Below, piece after piece: positions 25,982 through 36,500 of a DNA stretch of 64,000 nucleotides; position 1 is the first letter of the stretch; the number at the start of each line of letters is the position of its first letter. The notes under the pieces are model-generated. The model saw nothing but the letters and a program-made list of their open reading frames with translations, was not told the origin of the DNA and did no database searches. Where the stretch lies: positions 2,542,001-2,606,000 of the forward strand of contig NZ_CP070619.1 in NCBI RefSeq assembly GCF_017068395.1. The letters are read 5' to 3'. The DNA is from Rhodococcus pseudokoreensis. Its GTDB lineage: Bacteria > Actinomycetota > Actinomycetes > Mycobacteriales > Mycobacteriaceae. A program made the translations under genes and the position numbers.

Positions 25982-26087
25982 CGTGCTTGATCGTCGCGTC
26001 GCTGAGAAGCAGGCCGACCCCGAGGGCCATGACGCCGATTCCGAGTCCGATTGCGGCTCCGCCCAATCCGAGCATGATTCCGAGCAT
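25959..26087 (-). CDS. 42-residue hydrophobic membrane peptide
   Basis: A short gene from ATG 26087 with AGGAGA placed 5 bases upstream. The product is a Gly/Leu/Ala-rich single transmembrane helix ('LGLGGAAIGLGIGVMALGVG' region, about residues 6-28) followed by a polar tail ending 'DVGELPD'. The helix contains GxxxG-like spacing, often seen in oligomerising helices. Its last 23 bases overlap the start of the S74-like gene in another frame, suggesting a two-gene translational unit. No family is recognised. The strong ribosome-binding site and the overlap are the main evidence that it is real. Confidence 0.65.
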   Translation of the reverse strand: MLGIMLGLGGAAIGLGIGVMALGVGLLLSDATIKHDVGELPD

Positions 26088-26228
26088 GTTGTCTCCTGTC
26101 GTCGATGGTGTACGGGATGTCGTGCCCCCGCTTTCTGAACACCTACGACTCTCGCTGCTCCGCGCCTCCGAGATAAGACACCTTAGGGGTGGTGCAACCC
26201 CACCCTCGACGCGGCGCCGGACGGCACA

Positions 26229-26678
26229 ATGGCGGCCATGACGGAATTACCGGAGTGGGCCCGCACGCTCGACCTCGCCCCGCACCCCGAGGGCGGCTGG
26301 TACCGCGAGACGTGGCGCAGTGACGTCACGATCCCGGAGGGGAGCCTGCCGGACGACTACCCGGGACCGCGGTCGGCGGGCACCGCGATCCTGTTCCTGC
26401 TGATGCCCGGACAGCAGTCGGCATGGCACAGCGTGCGCAGCGCCGAGATCTGGCTGTACCACCGGGGCAGCCCCCTGCGGCTCGAACTCGGCGGCGACGG
26501 AAGCGAACCCGCTTCCCCCGACACGCTGATCCTCGGCGCGGACGTCGCGACGGGCCAGCAACCGCAACTGCTCGTCCCGCCGCGGCACTGGCAGCGCGCG
26601 AAGCCCGAGGGCGACGAACCGACCCTCGTCAGTTGCGTCGTCACCCCGGGCTTCGACTTCGCGGACTTCCAGCTCTAG
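26229..26678 (+). CDS. Cupin, DUF985 family
   Basis: 149 residues from ATG 26229 (a second in-frame ATG at 26238 is equally possible and removes three residues). The family pattern is clear: 'LAPHPEGGWYRETWRS' at the N-terminus, 'AGTAILFLLMPGQQSAWHSVRSAEIWLYHRG' as the cupin core with histidines, and the closing 'LVSCVVTPGFDFADFQL'. The protein is a small cytoplasmic double-stranded beta-helix. No function is firmly established for DUF985. It stands alone between the small membrane peptide gene and the aldo/keto reductase, with which it shares a hairpin terminator. Confidence 0.85.
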   Translation: MAAMTELPEWARTLDLAPHPEGGWYRETWRSDVTIPEGSLPDDYPGPRSAGTAILFLLMPGQQSAWHSVRSAEIWLYHRGSPLRLELGGDGSEPASPDTLILGADVATGQQPQLLVPPRHWQRAKPEGDEPTLVSCVVTPGFDFADFQL

Positions 26679-26690
26679 ACGCTTCGCGCT

Positions 26691-26732
26691 CGTGCGCCTT
26701 TCCGGTACCTGGAACAACCAGAAAGGCGCACG
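26691..26732. terminator. Hairpin between convergent DUF985 and aldo/keto reductase genes
   Basis: A 12-bp perfect inverted repeat, CGTGCGCCTTTC (26691-26702) with GAAAGGCGCACG (26721-26732), encloses an 18-base loop that itself contains GGTACC. Being between two convergent genes it can serve both strands. Confidence 0.7.
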
Positions 26733-26736
26733 GGTG

Positions 26737-27585
26737 CTACGCGCCGAACGTGTCCGGGTCGGGCCCGATGCGGCCGTCGGCGCGGGTCAGCGAACCGATC
26801 GTGTTGATCTCCTCGGGGGTCAATTCGAAGTCGAAGACGTCGAAGTTGGCGGCGATGCGCTCCGGTGTCACCGACTTGGGGATGACGACGTTCCCGATCT
26901 GCAGGTGCCAGCGGATGATCACCTGCGCGGTCGTCTTACCGTGCGCGGCAGCGATCTTCGCGATGGCCTCGTCCTCGAGGACGGTGCCCTGCCCCAGCGG
27001 GCTCCACGCCTCCGTCGCGATGCCCTTCCCGGTGTGGAAGGCGCGCAGGTCGGCCTGGTTGAACCGCGGGTGCAGTTCCACCTGGTTGAGCGCGGGCACC
27101 TCGCCCGTCTCGGCGATCAGACGGTCGAGGGTCTCCGGGGTGAAGTTGGAGACACCGATCGACCGCGCACGCCCGTCGGCCTTGATCTTCTGGAAGGCCT
27201 TGAACGTGTCCACGTAGCGGTCCGCGGACGGCACCGGCCAGTGGATGAGGTACAGGTCGACGTAGTCGAGGCCGAGCCGGCTCAGGCTGGTGTCGAACGC
27301 GCGGAGCGTGGAGTCGTAACCCTGGTCGTCGTTCCACAGCTTGGTGGTGACGAACAACTCGTCACGGGCGATGCCGGAGTCCGCGAGCGCGCGGCCCACT
27401 CCGGTCTCGTTCTCGTAGATCTTGGCGGTGTCGATGCTGCGGTACCCGGCCTTCAGCGCCTCGGCGACCGCGGCGTAGCTCTCGTCGTCCGGCACCTGCC
27501 ACACGCCGAAGCCGAGCGCAGGAATGCTGTTCCCGTCGTTGAGCATGACCGTAGGTACAGGACTCTGTGCATTGTTGAAACCCAT
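26737..27585 (-). CDS. Aldo/keto reductase
   Basis: 282 residues from ATG 27585. The catalytic tetrad of the AKR (beta/alpha)8 barrel is readable: Asp and Tyr in 'SIDTAKIYENE', Lys in 'FVTTKLWND' and His in 'YLIHWPVP'. The NADPH-binding end shows 'VIPKSVTPERI'. It belongs to the AKR5-like group of 2,5-diketo-gluconate or methylglyoxal-type reductases; mycobacterial relatives reduce dicarbonyls. Substrate preference is not visible. It is a single gene, divergent from a methyltransferase. Confidence 0.9.
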   Translation of the reverse strand: MGFNNAQSPVPTVMLNDGNSIPALGFGVWQVPDDESYAAVAEALKAGYRSIDTAKIYENETGVGRALADSGIARDELFVTTKLWNDDQGYDSTLRAFDTSLSRLGLDYVDLYLIHWPVPSADRYVDTFKAFQKIKADGRARSIGVSNFTPETLDRLIAETGEVPALNQVELHPRFNQADLRAFHTGKGIATEAWSPLGQGTVLEDEAIAKIAAAHGKTTAQVIIRWHLQIGNVVIPKSVTPERIAANFDVFDFELTPEEINTIGSLTRADGRIGPDPDTFGA

Positions 27586-27724
27586 GGGACTGTCCAACCG
27601 GGCACCCCGACCGGATGTTCCCGCCCGTCTCAGAATGTGGACTTTCGCGTGTCGTTTCGGTATCACCGGGTAATCCGACGGCATCGGCGTTCAGGTGGTG
27701 ACGCGCCCGGTGAAAGGGGCGGAC

Positions 27725-28318
27725 ATGGGCCTCGGGTACACATTGGCCTATCGGTTCAAGATCACGCCCTGGGTGAAGGCGGGCCGGGTCTTCGGGAACC
27801 AGATCGAGACGTTGATCGATCCCTTCGACGCACCACCGGGCGAGGTCCTCGACATCGGATGCGGCACCGGTGACCACGCCATCGAAATGGTCCGGCGGGG
27901 GTGGCAGGTGACGGGGATCGACATCGTCCAGCTCGCCCTCGACAAGGCGCGGTCCAAGGCCCGGAAGGCGGGCGTCGACGTGCGGTTCATGCACGCGGAC
28001 GCCACCGACCTCGAGCACGCCGTGGGCCGCGGGTACCACCTGATCCTGGACGTGGGGTGCTACCACGGGCTCAGCGACCACGCCCGGGTCGCGTACGCCG
28101 AGAACGTGACGACCGTGGCCGAACCGCACGCCACGCTGCTGATGTTCGCGTTCGGGCCGGGACATCGCGGCCCGCTGCCGCGGGGGGTGTCCCGCTCCGA
28201 CGTGGAGCGCACGTTCGAGAAGTGGAAACTCGTGTCGGACGTTGACGCCGACACGACCGGCATGCCGGGACCGCTCAAGAAGGCCGACCCCCGCTGGTTC
28301 CGGCTCGTCAAGCGGTAA
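27725..28318 (+). CDS. SAM-dependent methyltransferase
   Basis: 197 residues from ATG 27725 with AAGGGG 8 bases ahead. The class I methyltransferase fold is marked by motif I 'VLDIGCGTGDHA', acidic residue at the end of strand 2 in 'VTGIDIVQLAL', and 'MHADATDLE'. The C-terminal 'DPRWFRLVKR' is usual for this small thiopurine/tellurite-type group. The substrate is unknown. The gene ends 4 bases before copy 2 of the dispersed palindrome. Confidence 0.88.
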   Translation: MGLGYTLAYRFKITPWVKAGRVFGNQIETLIDPFDAPPGEVLDIGCGTGDHAIEMVRRGWQVTGIDIVQLALDKARSKARKAGVDVRFMHADATDLEHAVGRGYHLILDVGCYHGLSDHARVAYAENVTTVAEPHATLLMFAFGPGHRGPLPRGVSRSDVERTFEKWKLVSDVDADTTGMPGPLKKADPRWFRLVKR

Positions 28319-28322
28319 ACCG

Positions 28323-28368
28323 CCCGTGAGTACTTGTTAACCGCCCGCGGTTAACAAGTACTCACGGG
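28323..28368. repeat. 46-bp dispersed palindrome, copy 2
   Basis: Perfect 22-bp arms (28323-28344 and 28347-28368) identical to copy 1, with a CC centre where copy 1 has GG, so it is copy 1 in the other orientation. It lies after the methyltransferase stop and ends 18 bases before the GTG start of the ABC-F gene, so it is likely inside that gene's 5' leader or next to its promoter. Confidence 0.9.
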
Positions 28369-28386
28369 TCCTGGGACAATCGTCAG

Positions 28387-30027
<1,641 letters not shown>

Positions 30028-30354
30028 TCAGTCGCCCTCGGCCATGGGCGGCAGCGCCTTGACGAACGGCGGGTCGTAGTCGACCTTCCCGAGCTTCGCG
30101 GCGCCACCGGGCGATCCCAGGTCGTCGAAGAAGTCGGCGTTCGCCTTGGTGTACTCGACCCACTGGTCCGGAACGTCGTCCTCGTAGAAGATCGCTTCGA
30201 CGGGGCAGACGGGCTCACAGGCGCCGCAGTCGACGCACTCGTCGGGGTGGATGTAGAGCATCCGACCGCCTTCGTAGATGCAGTCGACGGGACATTCTTC
30301 GATGCATGCCTTGTCCAGAACGTCGACACAGGGCTCCGCGATGGTATACGTCAC
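30028..30354 (-). CDS. fdxA: 7Fe ferredoxin (FdxA type)
   Basis: 108 residues from a GTG start at 30354. Cysteines match the Azotobacter FdI pattern shifted by one: C9, C17 and C50 for the [3Fe-4S] cluster and C21, C40, C43 and C46 for the [4Fe-4S] cluster, with the extra free C25. After the cluster domain comes an acidic tail including '[21 protein letters not shown]', typical of actinobacterial FdxA. It carries electrons to oxidoreductases such as cytochromes P450; the partner is not encoded next to it. The start region is divergent from the XRE regulator, with 145 bases between them. Confidence 0.93.
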   Translation of the reverse strand: MTYTIAEPCVDVLDKACIEECPVDCIYEGGRMLYIHPDECVDCGACEPVCPVEAIFYEDDVPDQWVEYTKANADFFDDLGSPGGAAKLGKVDYDPPFVKALPPMAEGD

Positions 30355-30463
30355 GTCTGTAATCCTGTCCTTTCCTGCCGTCCTGCGCGAATCGCCTCCA
30401 CTCTGCCACTCAATTCCCCAGGGTCAACCTGTCATTTCGGCGCCCACACCCCATTGCCCACGG

Positions 30464-30495
30464 TTGACAAACTGTTGGGTTTTCACAACACTTTG
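30464..30495 (+). promoter_or_regulatory. Promoter/operator of the XRE-led export operon
   Basis: TTGACA at 30464-30469 is a good -35 element; the -10 17 bases on (30487-30492, AACACT) is weak. Overlapping it is an inverted repeat, CAAACTGTTG (30468-30477) with CAACACTTTG (30486-30495), 9 of 10 arm positions pairing. This lies just before the XRE start at 30500 and is a plausible autoregulatory site. Confidence 0.5.
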
Positions 30496-30499
30496 TTGC

Positions 30500-30805
30500 A
30501 TGAGTCCAGTGCGGCGCGGGGATTCCCTGCCCATCTACAACCGCATCGGCGTTCTGCGCGCCGAACGCGGGATGAGCCGGGCTCAGCTGGCGGGACTGAT
30601 CGACGTCAATCCCCAGACCGTCGGCGCACTCGAACGGGGCGACCACTACCCCAGCCTCGACCTGGCGTTCCGTATCTCGTGGGTGTTCGAACTCCCGGTG
30701 GAGGCCATCTTCTCCCGCACCGAGTTCGGGCCCCTGTCCACCGAGTTGTATCGCACCGACCGACCGCCGTCCACGACAGGAAGCGGGGAGAGTTCCCATG
30801 CCTGA
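30500..30805 (+). CDS. XRE-family transcriptional regulator (YozG-like small HTH protein)
   Basis: 101 residues from ATG 30500. The helix-turn-helix is 'IGVLRAERGMSRAQLAGLID' then 'VNPQTVGALERGDHYPSLDL', the standard Cro/CI type, and 'LPVEAIFSRTEF' is typical of the short regulators found in front of ABC exporter operons in Gram-positive bacteria. The remainder is a short tail. Its stop overlaps the next gene by 8 bases. It probably represses its own operon (membrane protein and NatA/NatB-like exporter), binding the inverted repeat at 30468-30495. Confidence 0.85.
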   Translation: MSPVRRGDSLPIYNRIGVLRAERGMSRAQLAGLIDVNPQTVGALERGDHYPSLDLAFRISWVFELPVEAIFSRTEFGPLSTELYRTDRPPSTTGSGESSHA

Positions 30806-31337
30806 GACCAATCTGATCGAGAGGTACCAGGGGTTCCGGACGCGCAGATTCCTCCAGAACGAGAGCCGTTACCGCACGTGGCTACCGAGGTGGCGGACGC
30901 GCAGCCGCCGACGAATCCTGGTGGTCGCCCTCGCGGCGACATTCGTGTTCATGACCGCCGTCGGGATCGTGTGTCATGTCGACATGACGGTCGGCCCGCT
31001 GCTCTGGCTGCCCGCGTGCCTGTTGTTCTTCCCGCTGTGGACGATGCTCCAGATCGTGTCCGGGCGGCAGGGGGACGCGCCGCGCGACGCTCTCGACGAG
31101 TGGGAGATCCAGCAACGCAACAGTGCCCGCTCGATCGGACTCACGGTCACCCAGCTGTTGACGCTCCTCCCGGCGATGTATCTGATCTTCGTCGGCGCGC
31201 TGGACGTCGATCACAGCAACGTGCCGTACGCCGCGGGACTGCTCGTCGTCACCGCACTGATGGTCGGGGGTTGCACGCCGGCCATGATCCTCGGCTGGAC
31301 CCAACCCGACCCCGAACCCGACGACCTGGCCTCGTAG
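30798..31337 (+). CDS. Four-helix membrane protein of the export operon
   Basis: 179 residues from ATG 30798, overlapping the regulator gene by 8 bases. A basic N-terminus (about 1-38) precedes four transmembrane segments at about 40-61, 65-87, 112-135 and 142-167; the C-terminus is short and acidic. The segment 'DEWEIQQRNSARSIG' before the third helix lies on the cytoplasmic side and is typical of hypothetical proteins next to XRE regulators. No family function is known. Its place between regulator and ABC genes suggests an accessory or sensing role for the exporter. Confidence 0.75.
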   Translation: MPETNLIERYQGFRTRRFLQNESRYRTWLPRWRTRSRRRILVVALAATFVFMTAVGIVCHVDMTVGPLLWLPACLLFFPLWTMLQIVSGRQGDAPRDALDEWEIQQRNSARSIGLTVTQLLTLLPAMYLIFVGALDVDHSNVPYAAGLLVVTALMVGGCTPAMILGWTQPDPEPDDLAS

Positions 31338-31366
31338 GAACACCCGCCTCCAGATGGGAAGGACCC

Positions 31367-32263
31367 ATGTCTCAGACCCTCACGATCGACGGCATCTCCA
31401 AGCGGTACGGTGACGTCGTCGCACTCGACGACCTGTCCTTCGAGGTCCGCCCCGGTGAGATCTTCGGTTTCGTCGGCAGCAACGGCGCAGGCAAGACCAC
31501 CACCATGCGGATCGCGCTGGGCGTCCTGTCCGCCGATTCCGGCGAGGTCCGGCTGGGCGGCAAACCGGTCGACCTGGATGTGCGGCGCACCATCGGCTAC
31601 ATGCCGGAGGAACGCGGGCTGTACCCGAAGATGAAGGTGGGCAAGCAACTCGCCTACCTCGCCGAACTGCACGGCATCTCCCGCTCCGCGGCGCGGGACG
31701 CCGTCGCACGCTGGACCGAACGTCTCGGCATCGCGGACCGTGTCGGCGACACCGTCGACGCACTCTCACTCGGCAATCAGCAACGCGTCCAATTGGCCGC
31801 CGCGCTGGTCCACGACCCGGCCGTGCTGGTTCTCGACGAACCCTTCTCCGGGCTCGACCCCGTCGCGGTGGACGTCATGAGCGACGTGCTGGTGGAGAAG
31901 GCGAACACCGGAGTGCCGGTGATCTTCTCGAGTCATCAACTCGAACTCGTCCAGCGCCTGTGCCACCGCGTGGGCATCATCAGCCACGGCCGGATGCGTG
32001 CGGTCGGCACCGTCGACGAACTGCGCGGCGGCGGCAACGCCCAACTGGAAGTCCACGCACCGGAGGCGCCGGTCGGCTGGGCCCATCACCTGGCCGGTGT
32101 CACCACGATCAGTCACCTCGACGGCCGCACCCTGCTGTCGCTCGACGCCCACGTGGACGACCAGCTGGTGCTGCACACGGCCCTGAAAACCGGACCGGTG
32201 CACGAGTTCTCGCTGCACAGGCCCACCCTGACCGATCTGTTCCGAGAGGTGGTCACCGCATGA
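31367..32263 (+). CDS. ABC exporter ATP-binding protein (NatA-like)
   Basis: 298 residues from ATG 31367. ABC motifs: Walker A 'GSNGAGKTTTMRI', signature 'LSLGNQQRVQLAAAL' (LSxGN variant), Walker B 'AVLVLDEPFSGLDP' and H-loop 'IFSSHQLELV'. The C-terminal 80 residues form the extra domain seen in NatA/DUF4162-type ATPases. It pairs with the permease gene that starts inside its stop codon (ATGA). NatAB systems of Bacillus export Na+; relatives export peptides or drugs. Confidence 0.9.
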   Translation: MSQTLTIDGISKRYGDVVALDDLSFEVRPGEIFGFVGSNGAGKTTTMRIALGVLSADSGEVRLGGKPVDLDVRRTIGYMPEERGLYPKMKVGKQLAYLAELHGISRSAARDAVARWTERLGIADRVGDTVDALSLGNQQRVQLAAALVHDPAVLVLDEPFSGLDPVAVDVMSDVLVEKANTGVPVIFSSHQLELVQRLCHRVGIISHGRMRAVGTVDELRGGGNAQLEVHAPEAPVGWAHHLAGVTTISHLDGRTLLSLDAHVDDQLVLHTALKTGPVHEFSLHRPTLTDLFREVVTA

Positions 32264-33453
32264 GTGCCCCGCTGAGCCCCGCCCGCGCGATCGGCCTCGT
32301 CGCCCGCCGCGAATTCCTCACGCAGGTGGCGAAGAAGAGCTTCGTCATCAGCAACGTGATCATCCTGCTGGCCATCGTCGGTGGCATCGTCGCGTATTCG
32401 CTGTTCTCCGGCGGCGACGAAGACCGCTCCACCATCGGACTCGTCGGCGACCAGTCGCTCGCGCCGGTTCTCGTCGCCACCGGTGACGCGACCGGGACTC
32501 CCGTCGACGTCGTCCCGGCCGCCGACGAACAGGCCGCGCGGGACCAGGTGGGCAGCGGCGACCTGGACGTCGCGCTGATTCCCGGCACCGGCGGATCGGT
32601 CACGGCCGTCACCGAATCCGAGCTGAACTCGGGACTTCGCACCGTGATCGACGCGGCCGTGATGCAGCAGGCCCAGGCCGGCGCCCTCGCCGCGCAGGGT
32701 GTGAACCCCGCGGAACTCGCCGCCGCGACCGGCCGGGCGGTCGTCACCGTCGACGCACTCGACCCGCCCGACCCGGAGAAGGGCCAGCGCGTGGCCCTCT
32801 CCGTCGCCGTGGTCGTCCTGCTGTACATGCAGATCATGATGTTCGGCATGTACGTGGCGATGGGTGTGGTCGAGGAGAAGTCGAGCCGCGTCGTGGAACT
32901 GCTCCTGTCGACGCTGCGCCCGCTGCAACTGCTCTGGGGCAAGGTGATCGGGATCGGCGCGGTCGGTCTCGTCCAGCTGACCGCCTACGGTGTCGCCGGG
33001 GTCGGGGCCGGACTCGCGACGGGCGTGCTCACCGTGACCGGGACCGCGCTCGGGGTGCTGGCCGGAACGCTCGGCTGGTTCGTGCTCGGATTCGCGTTCT
33101 TCGCCGTCCTCTACGCCGCGGCCGGGTCGATGGTGTCGCGGCAGGAGGATGTCAACGCCACCGCGTCGCCGCTGATGGTCCTGATCGTCATCATGTTCTT
33201 CAGCGCCTTCTCCTCGGTGAGCAACCCGGACGGCACCCTGAGCAACGTCCTCAGCTGGATTCCGCCGTTCTCGGCGATCCTGATGCCGCTGCGCATCGCC
33301 GCCGGGGTGGCGTCCCCAGTCCAGGTCGTCGTCACCATCGCGCTGATGCTCGCGGTGACCGCCGCACTCAGCGTGCTGGCCGCGAAGATCTACCAGCGTT
33401 CGATCCTGCGGATCGGCAAGGTCGTGTCCTGGAAGGAGGCGCTCGGGAGGTAA
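32260..33453 (+). CDS. ABC-2 exporter permease (NatB-like)
   Basis: 397 residues from ATG 32260. One N-terminal helix (about 26-48), then a long extracytoplasmic domain of about 130 residues with 'GLVGDQSLAPVLVATGD' and 'NPAELAAATGRAVV', followed by five clustered helices from residue about 185 with 'VVEEKSSRVVELLLSTLRPLQLLWGKV', the ABC-2 family signature in NatB-like permeases. It forms a heteromeric exporter with the ATPase just upstream. The final gene of the XRE operon; 89 bases separate it from the multicopper oxidase gene. Confidence 0.9.
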   Translation: MSAPLSPARAIGLVARREFLTQVAKKSFVISNVIILLAIVGGIVAYSLFSGGDEDRSTIGLVGDQSLAPVLVATGDATGTPVDVVPAADEQAARDQVGSGDLDVALIPGTGGSVTAVTESELNSGLRTVIDAAVMQQAQAGALAAQGVNPAELAAATGRAVVTVDALDPPDPEKGQRVALSVAVVVLLYMQIMMFGMYVAMGVVEEKSSRVVELLLSTLRPLQLLWGKVIGIGAVGLVQLTAYGVAGVGAGLATGVLTVTGTALGVLAGTLGWFVLGFAFFAVLYAAAGSMVSRQEDVNATASPLMVLIVIMFFSAFSSVSNPDGTLSNVLSWIPPFSAILMPLRIAAGVASPVQVVVTIALMLAVTAALSVLAAKIYQRSILRIGKVVSWKEALGR

Positions 33454-33542
33454 TGAATTCCGGGCGCCCGCCCACGTTCCCCGGGTAGTCTTCGAATCGT
33501 CGATCGATGCTGCTCAGCTGCCGTTTCGGAACGGGGAACACC

Positions 33543-36500
33543 ATGGTCGTCCGCCGCAGGAAGCCGCTCGTCGCCATCGCCGTCGCCGTGGTCGTGTCCA
33601 TGACGTCGGCGCTGACGGCGTGCACGTCCGACGAGCCGACCTCCTCGGCCGGTGGCAACGCCGGGCCCGACGGCTCCCCGGTCGCGTACGAGGAACCGGT
33701 CAAACTGTCGAGCGAGAACGGTGTGCTCGAGGTCCGGCTGTCGGCCCATCAGGGCACCGTCGACCTCGACACCGTGTCGGAACCGGTGTCCAACTTCCTG
33801 GTCTTCGGATACGAGGTTCTGCAGGGCACGAGTTCGAACGGCTCGAACACGGGCGACGACGTGTATCCGGCGCCGACGTTGCGCGTCGACCCCGGCGAGC
33901 GCCTGATCATCCACTACGACAACGACCTGCGGGACCTGACGATCGAGGACTTCTACGACCCCGCGTTCACGCCGGCGGGCGGTGACGTGCCGATCTATCC
34001 GCCCGCCCTCGAGTCCGCGCCGCTGAACCTGCACACCCACGGTCTGCACGTGAGCCCGGACGGCAACGCCGACAACGTGCTGCTCGACATCCCCGCCGGG
34101 ATGGGCAACGTCTACGACTACGCGGTGCCGAAGGACATGCCGAACGGAATGTACTGGTACCACAGTCACCGTCACACGCTGACCGCGCAGCAGACGTACG
34201 CGGGGCTCGCGGGGCTGCTGGAGATCGGACGGCCCGACGGCAACCTTCCCCTGGTGACGCAGAACGACGTTCCCATCCGCGACATGGCGCTGCAGTACAA
34301 CTTCGTGTTCGACCGCAAAGGCAAAGGGCACCAGCTGAACGACCCCAACTGGCCGCAGTTCGTGAGCACCCTGAAGCCCCCGGAGGGATCGCAACTCGCC
34401 GACGGCACGTACTCGCCGAGCCTCGCCCCGGTGAACTTCGCCGAGACGACGGAGGGCGCCCAGTACGTCACCAATTGGTATGCCGGGCCCCTGTCCCCGG
34501 CGAATCACCGCGGGCAGAACCAGTTCGTGCCGGGCAATCTGCAGAGTTTCCGCAGTGATTCGACGAACATCCCCGCCGATCCGTCGCTACCGGACAACGA
34601 GCGCGACGTGCAGTACACGATCAACGGGCAGTTCCAGCCGGAGCTGAAACTGAAGCCGGGCCAGACGGAGATCTGGGTGCTGGCGAACATCAGCGACTTC
34701 GCGTACATGCCGCTCCGGCTCACCGAGACCGCGACGGGCAAGCATCCCCAGTTCTCGATCGTCGGCCAGGACGGCAACCCCTTCACCCAGGTGCAGCGGC
34801 CGGTCGGCGGCGACGGCACCCGGCTCGTCGTTCCGCCGGCGTCGCGGTACGCGATCGCCGTGACGATGCCGGACACCGGCGATCTGGTGCTCGACATGCC
34901 GCCGCTGGACGGCGCGAAGCCCGTCACCAATCCCGGTGTGCTCTACACGAACAACGGCACCGGCAATCCGCCGGCCGAACTGGGCACGGTGACTGTCGAC
35001 CCGTCGGTCATCAGCTACGCCGACGGCTTCTTCACCTTCCCCACCCAGACTCTCGTCCACGTCACCCCCGACAGCGGCGAAGGCCGGACCACACCGTTCG
35101 AACCGGGCCGGAACCTGGACGCCTACACGTCGTTCGTGGACACGTCGGTGATGACGCCCGACGTGAAGCGCACCCTCACGGTGTCCGGCGGGTTCGGCAA
35201 CGAGAAGGCCAGCAACAGCGACCCGAAGGCGTTCACGTACGAGTTCGACGACAACACGTTCCCGAACATCCCGTTGATCCAGCCGCGCCTCAATTCGGTC
35301 GAGGAATGGACGATCACGAACCTCAACAACGACGAGCATCCGATGCACATCCACGTCAACGACTTCCAGGTGATGGAGATCGTCGATCCGGTCACGGGCA
35401 CCAGGACCGGAGTGCAGCCGTGGGGTGAGGACAACGTCAACGTGCCCGCACCCGTCACGGACGCGAACGAGAACGCGCTGGAGCCCGCATCGGTGACGCT
35501 GCGCACAAAATTTACCGAGTACACCGGCACCTTCGTGATCCACTGCCACCGCCTCAACCACGAGGACAACGGGCTGATGGCCACCGTCAACGTGATCCCC
35601 GAGGTGTCGACGTACGCGGTGGCGGTGCCGGGAACGCCGGGCACCCCCGCCACCGTGCAGGTCCACGACGGCAACGGCGACAAGGTGATCGCCGCCGTCA
35701 CCCCGTTCCCGGCGTTCGAGGGCGCCCCGACGGTGGCGATGGCCGACGTCAACGGCGACATGATTCTCGACCTCGTCGTCGGCACCGGTGCCGGTGTGGC
35801 GCCGGAGGTCGTCGCGTACGACGGCAACGATGTCGGCTCCGGCCCGTTCACCGCCGAGCTGACCCGGTTCGCCCCGTTCGACGAGGGTTTCCGCGGGGGT
35901 GTGAACGTCGCGGGCGCGGACATCGATGGAAACGCGCTGGCCGACAACATCATCGTCGGCACCGGGCCGGGAACCGAAACGCAGGTGAAGGTGTTCTCGT
36001 CCACCCTGCCCACGGACAAGGGCGCGGCACCCGAGACGTTCTCGACGTTCACGCCGTACCCCGGCTCGCGGTCCGGGGTCACCGTCGCCACCGGCCTGGT
36101 CGACACCGCGTCGGGCCGGGCGAGCATCGTCACCGCCCCGGGGCCGGGAGAGGCGCCCCGTGTGAAGACGTTCCGGTACGACCTGTTCGAGCCCACCGCC
36201 GCGGCTCAGGCCGACGGCACCGCGGACGAGCACGCCGGCCACACCGGCGGCCCGCGGACGACGTCGGAGTTCCTGGCCTTCGACGAGAACTACCTCGGCG
36301 GTGTGTCCCTCTCGACGGGCTGGGTGGCGGGCGCCGAGGGCGGCGCGAAGAGCATCGTCACCGGCATGCTCGGCGGCGACGGCACGGTCCGGGTGTGGTC
36401 GAGCGGGTCCCGCCTCGACGGCGAGCCGGGCATGTACCTGGAGAGCCCGAACCATCACTCCGACGGCGCCGTCGCCTTCACCCAGATCGCGTCGTTCGCA

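Noticed and set aside
34587..36458. 623-codon minus-strand frame opposite the multicopper oxidase
   Set aside because: The plus strand has all copper-ligand motifs in frame; the antisense frame has none.
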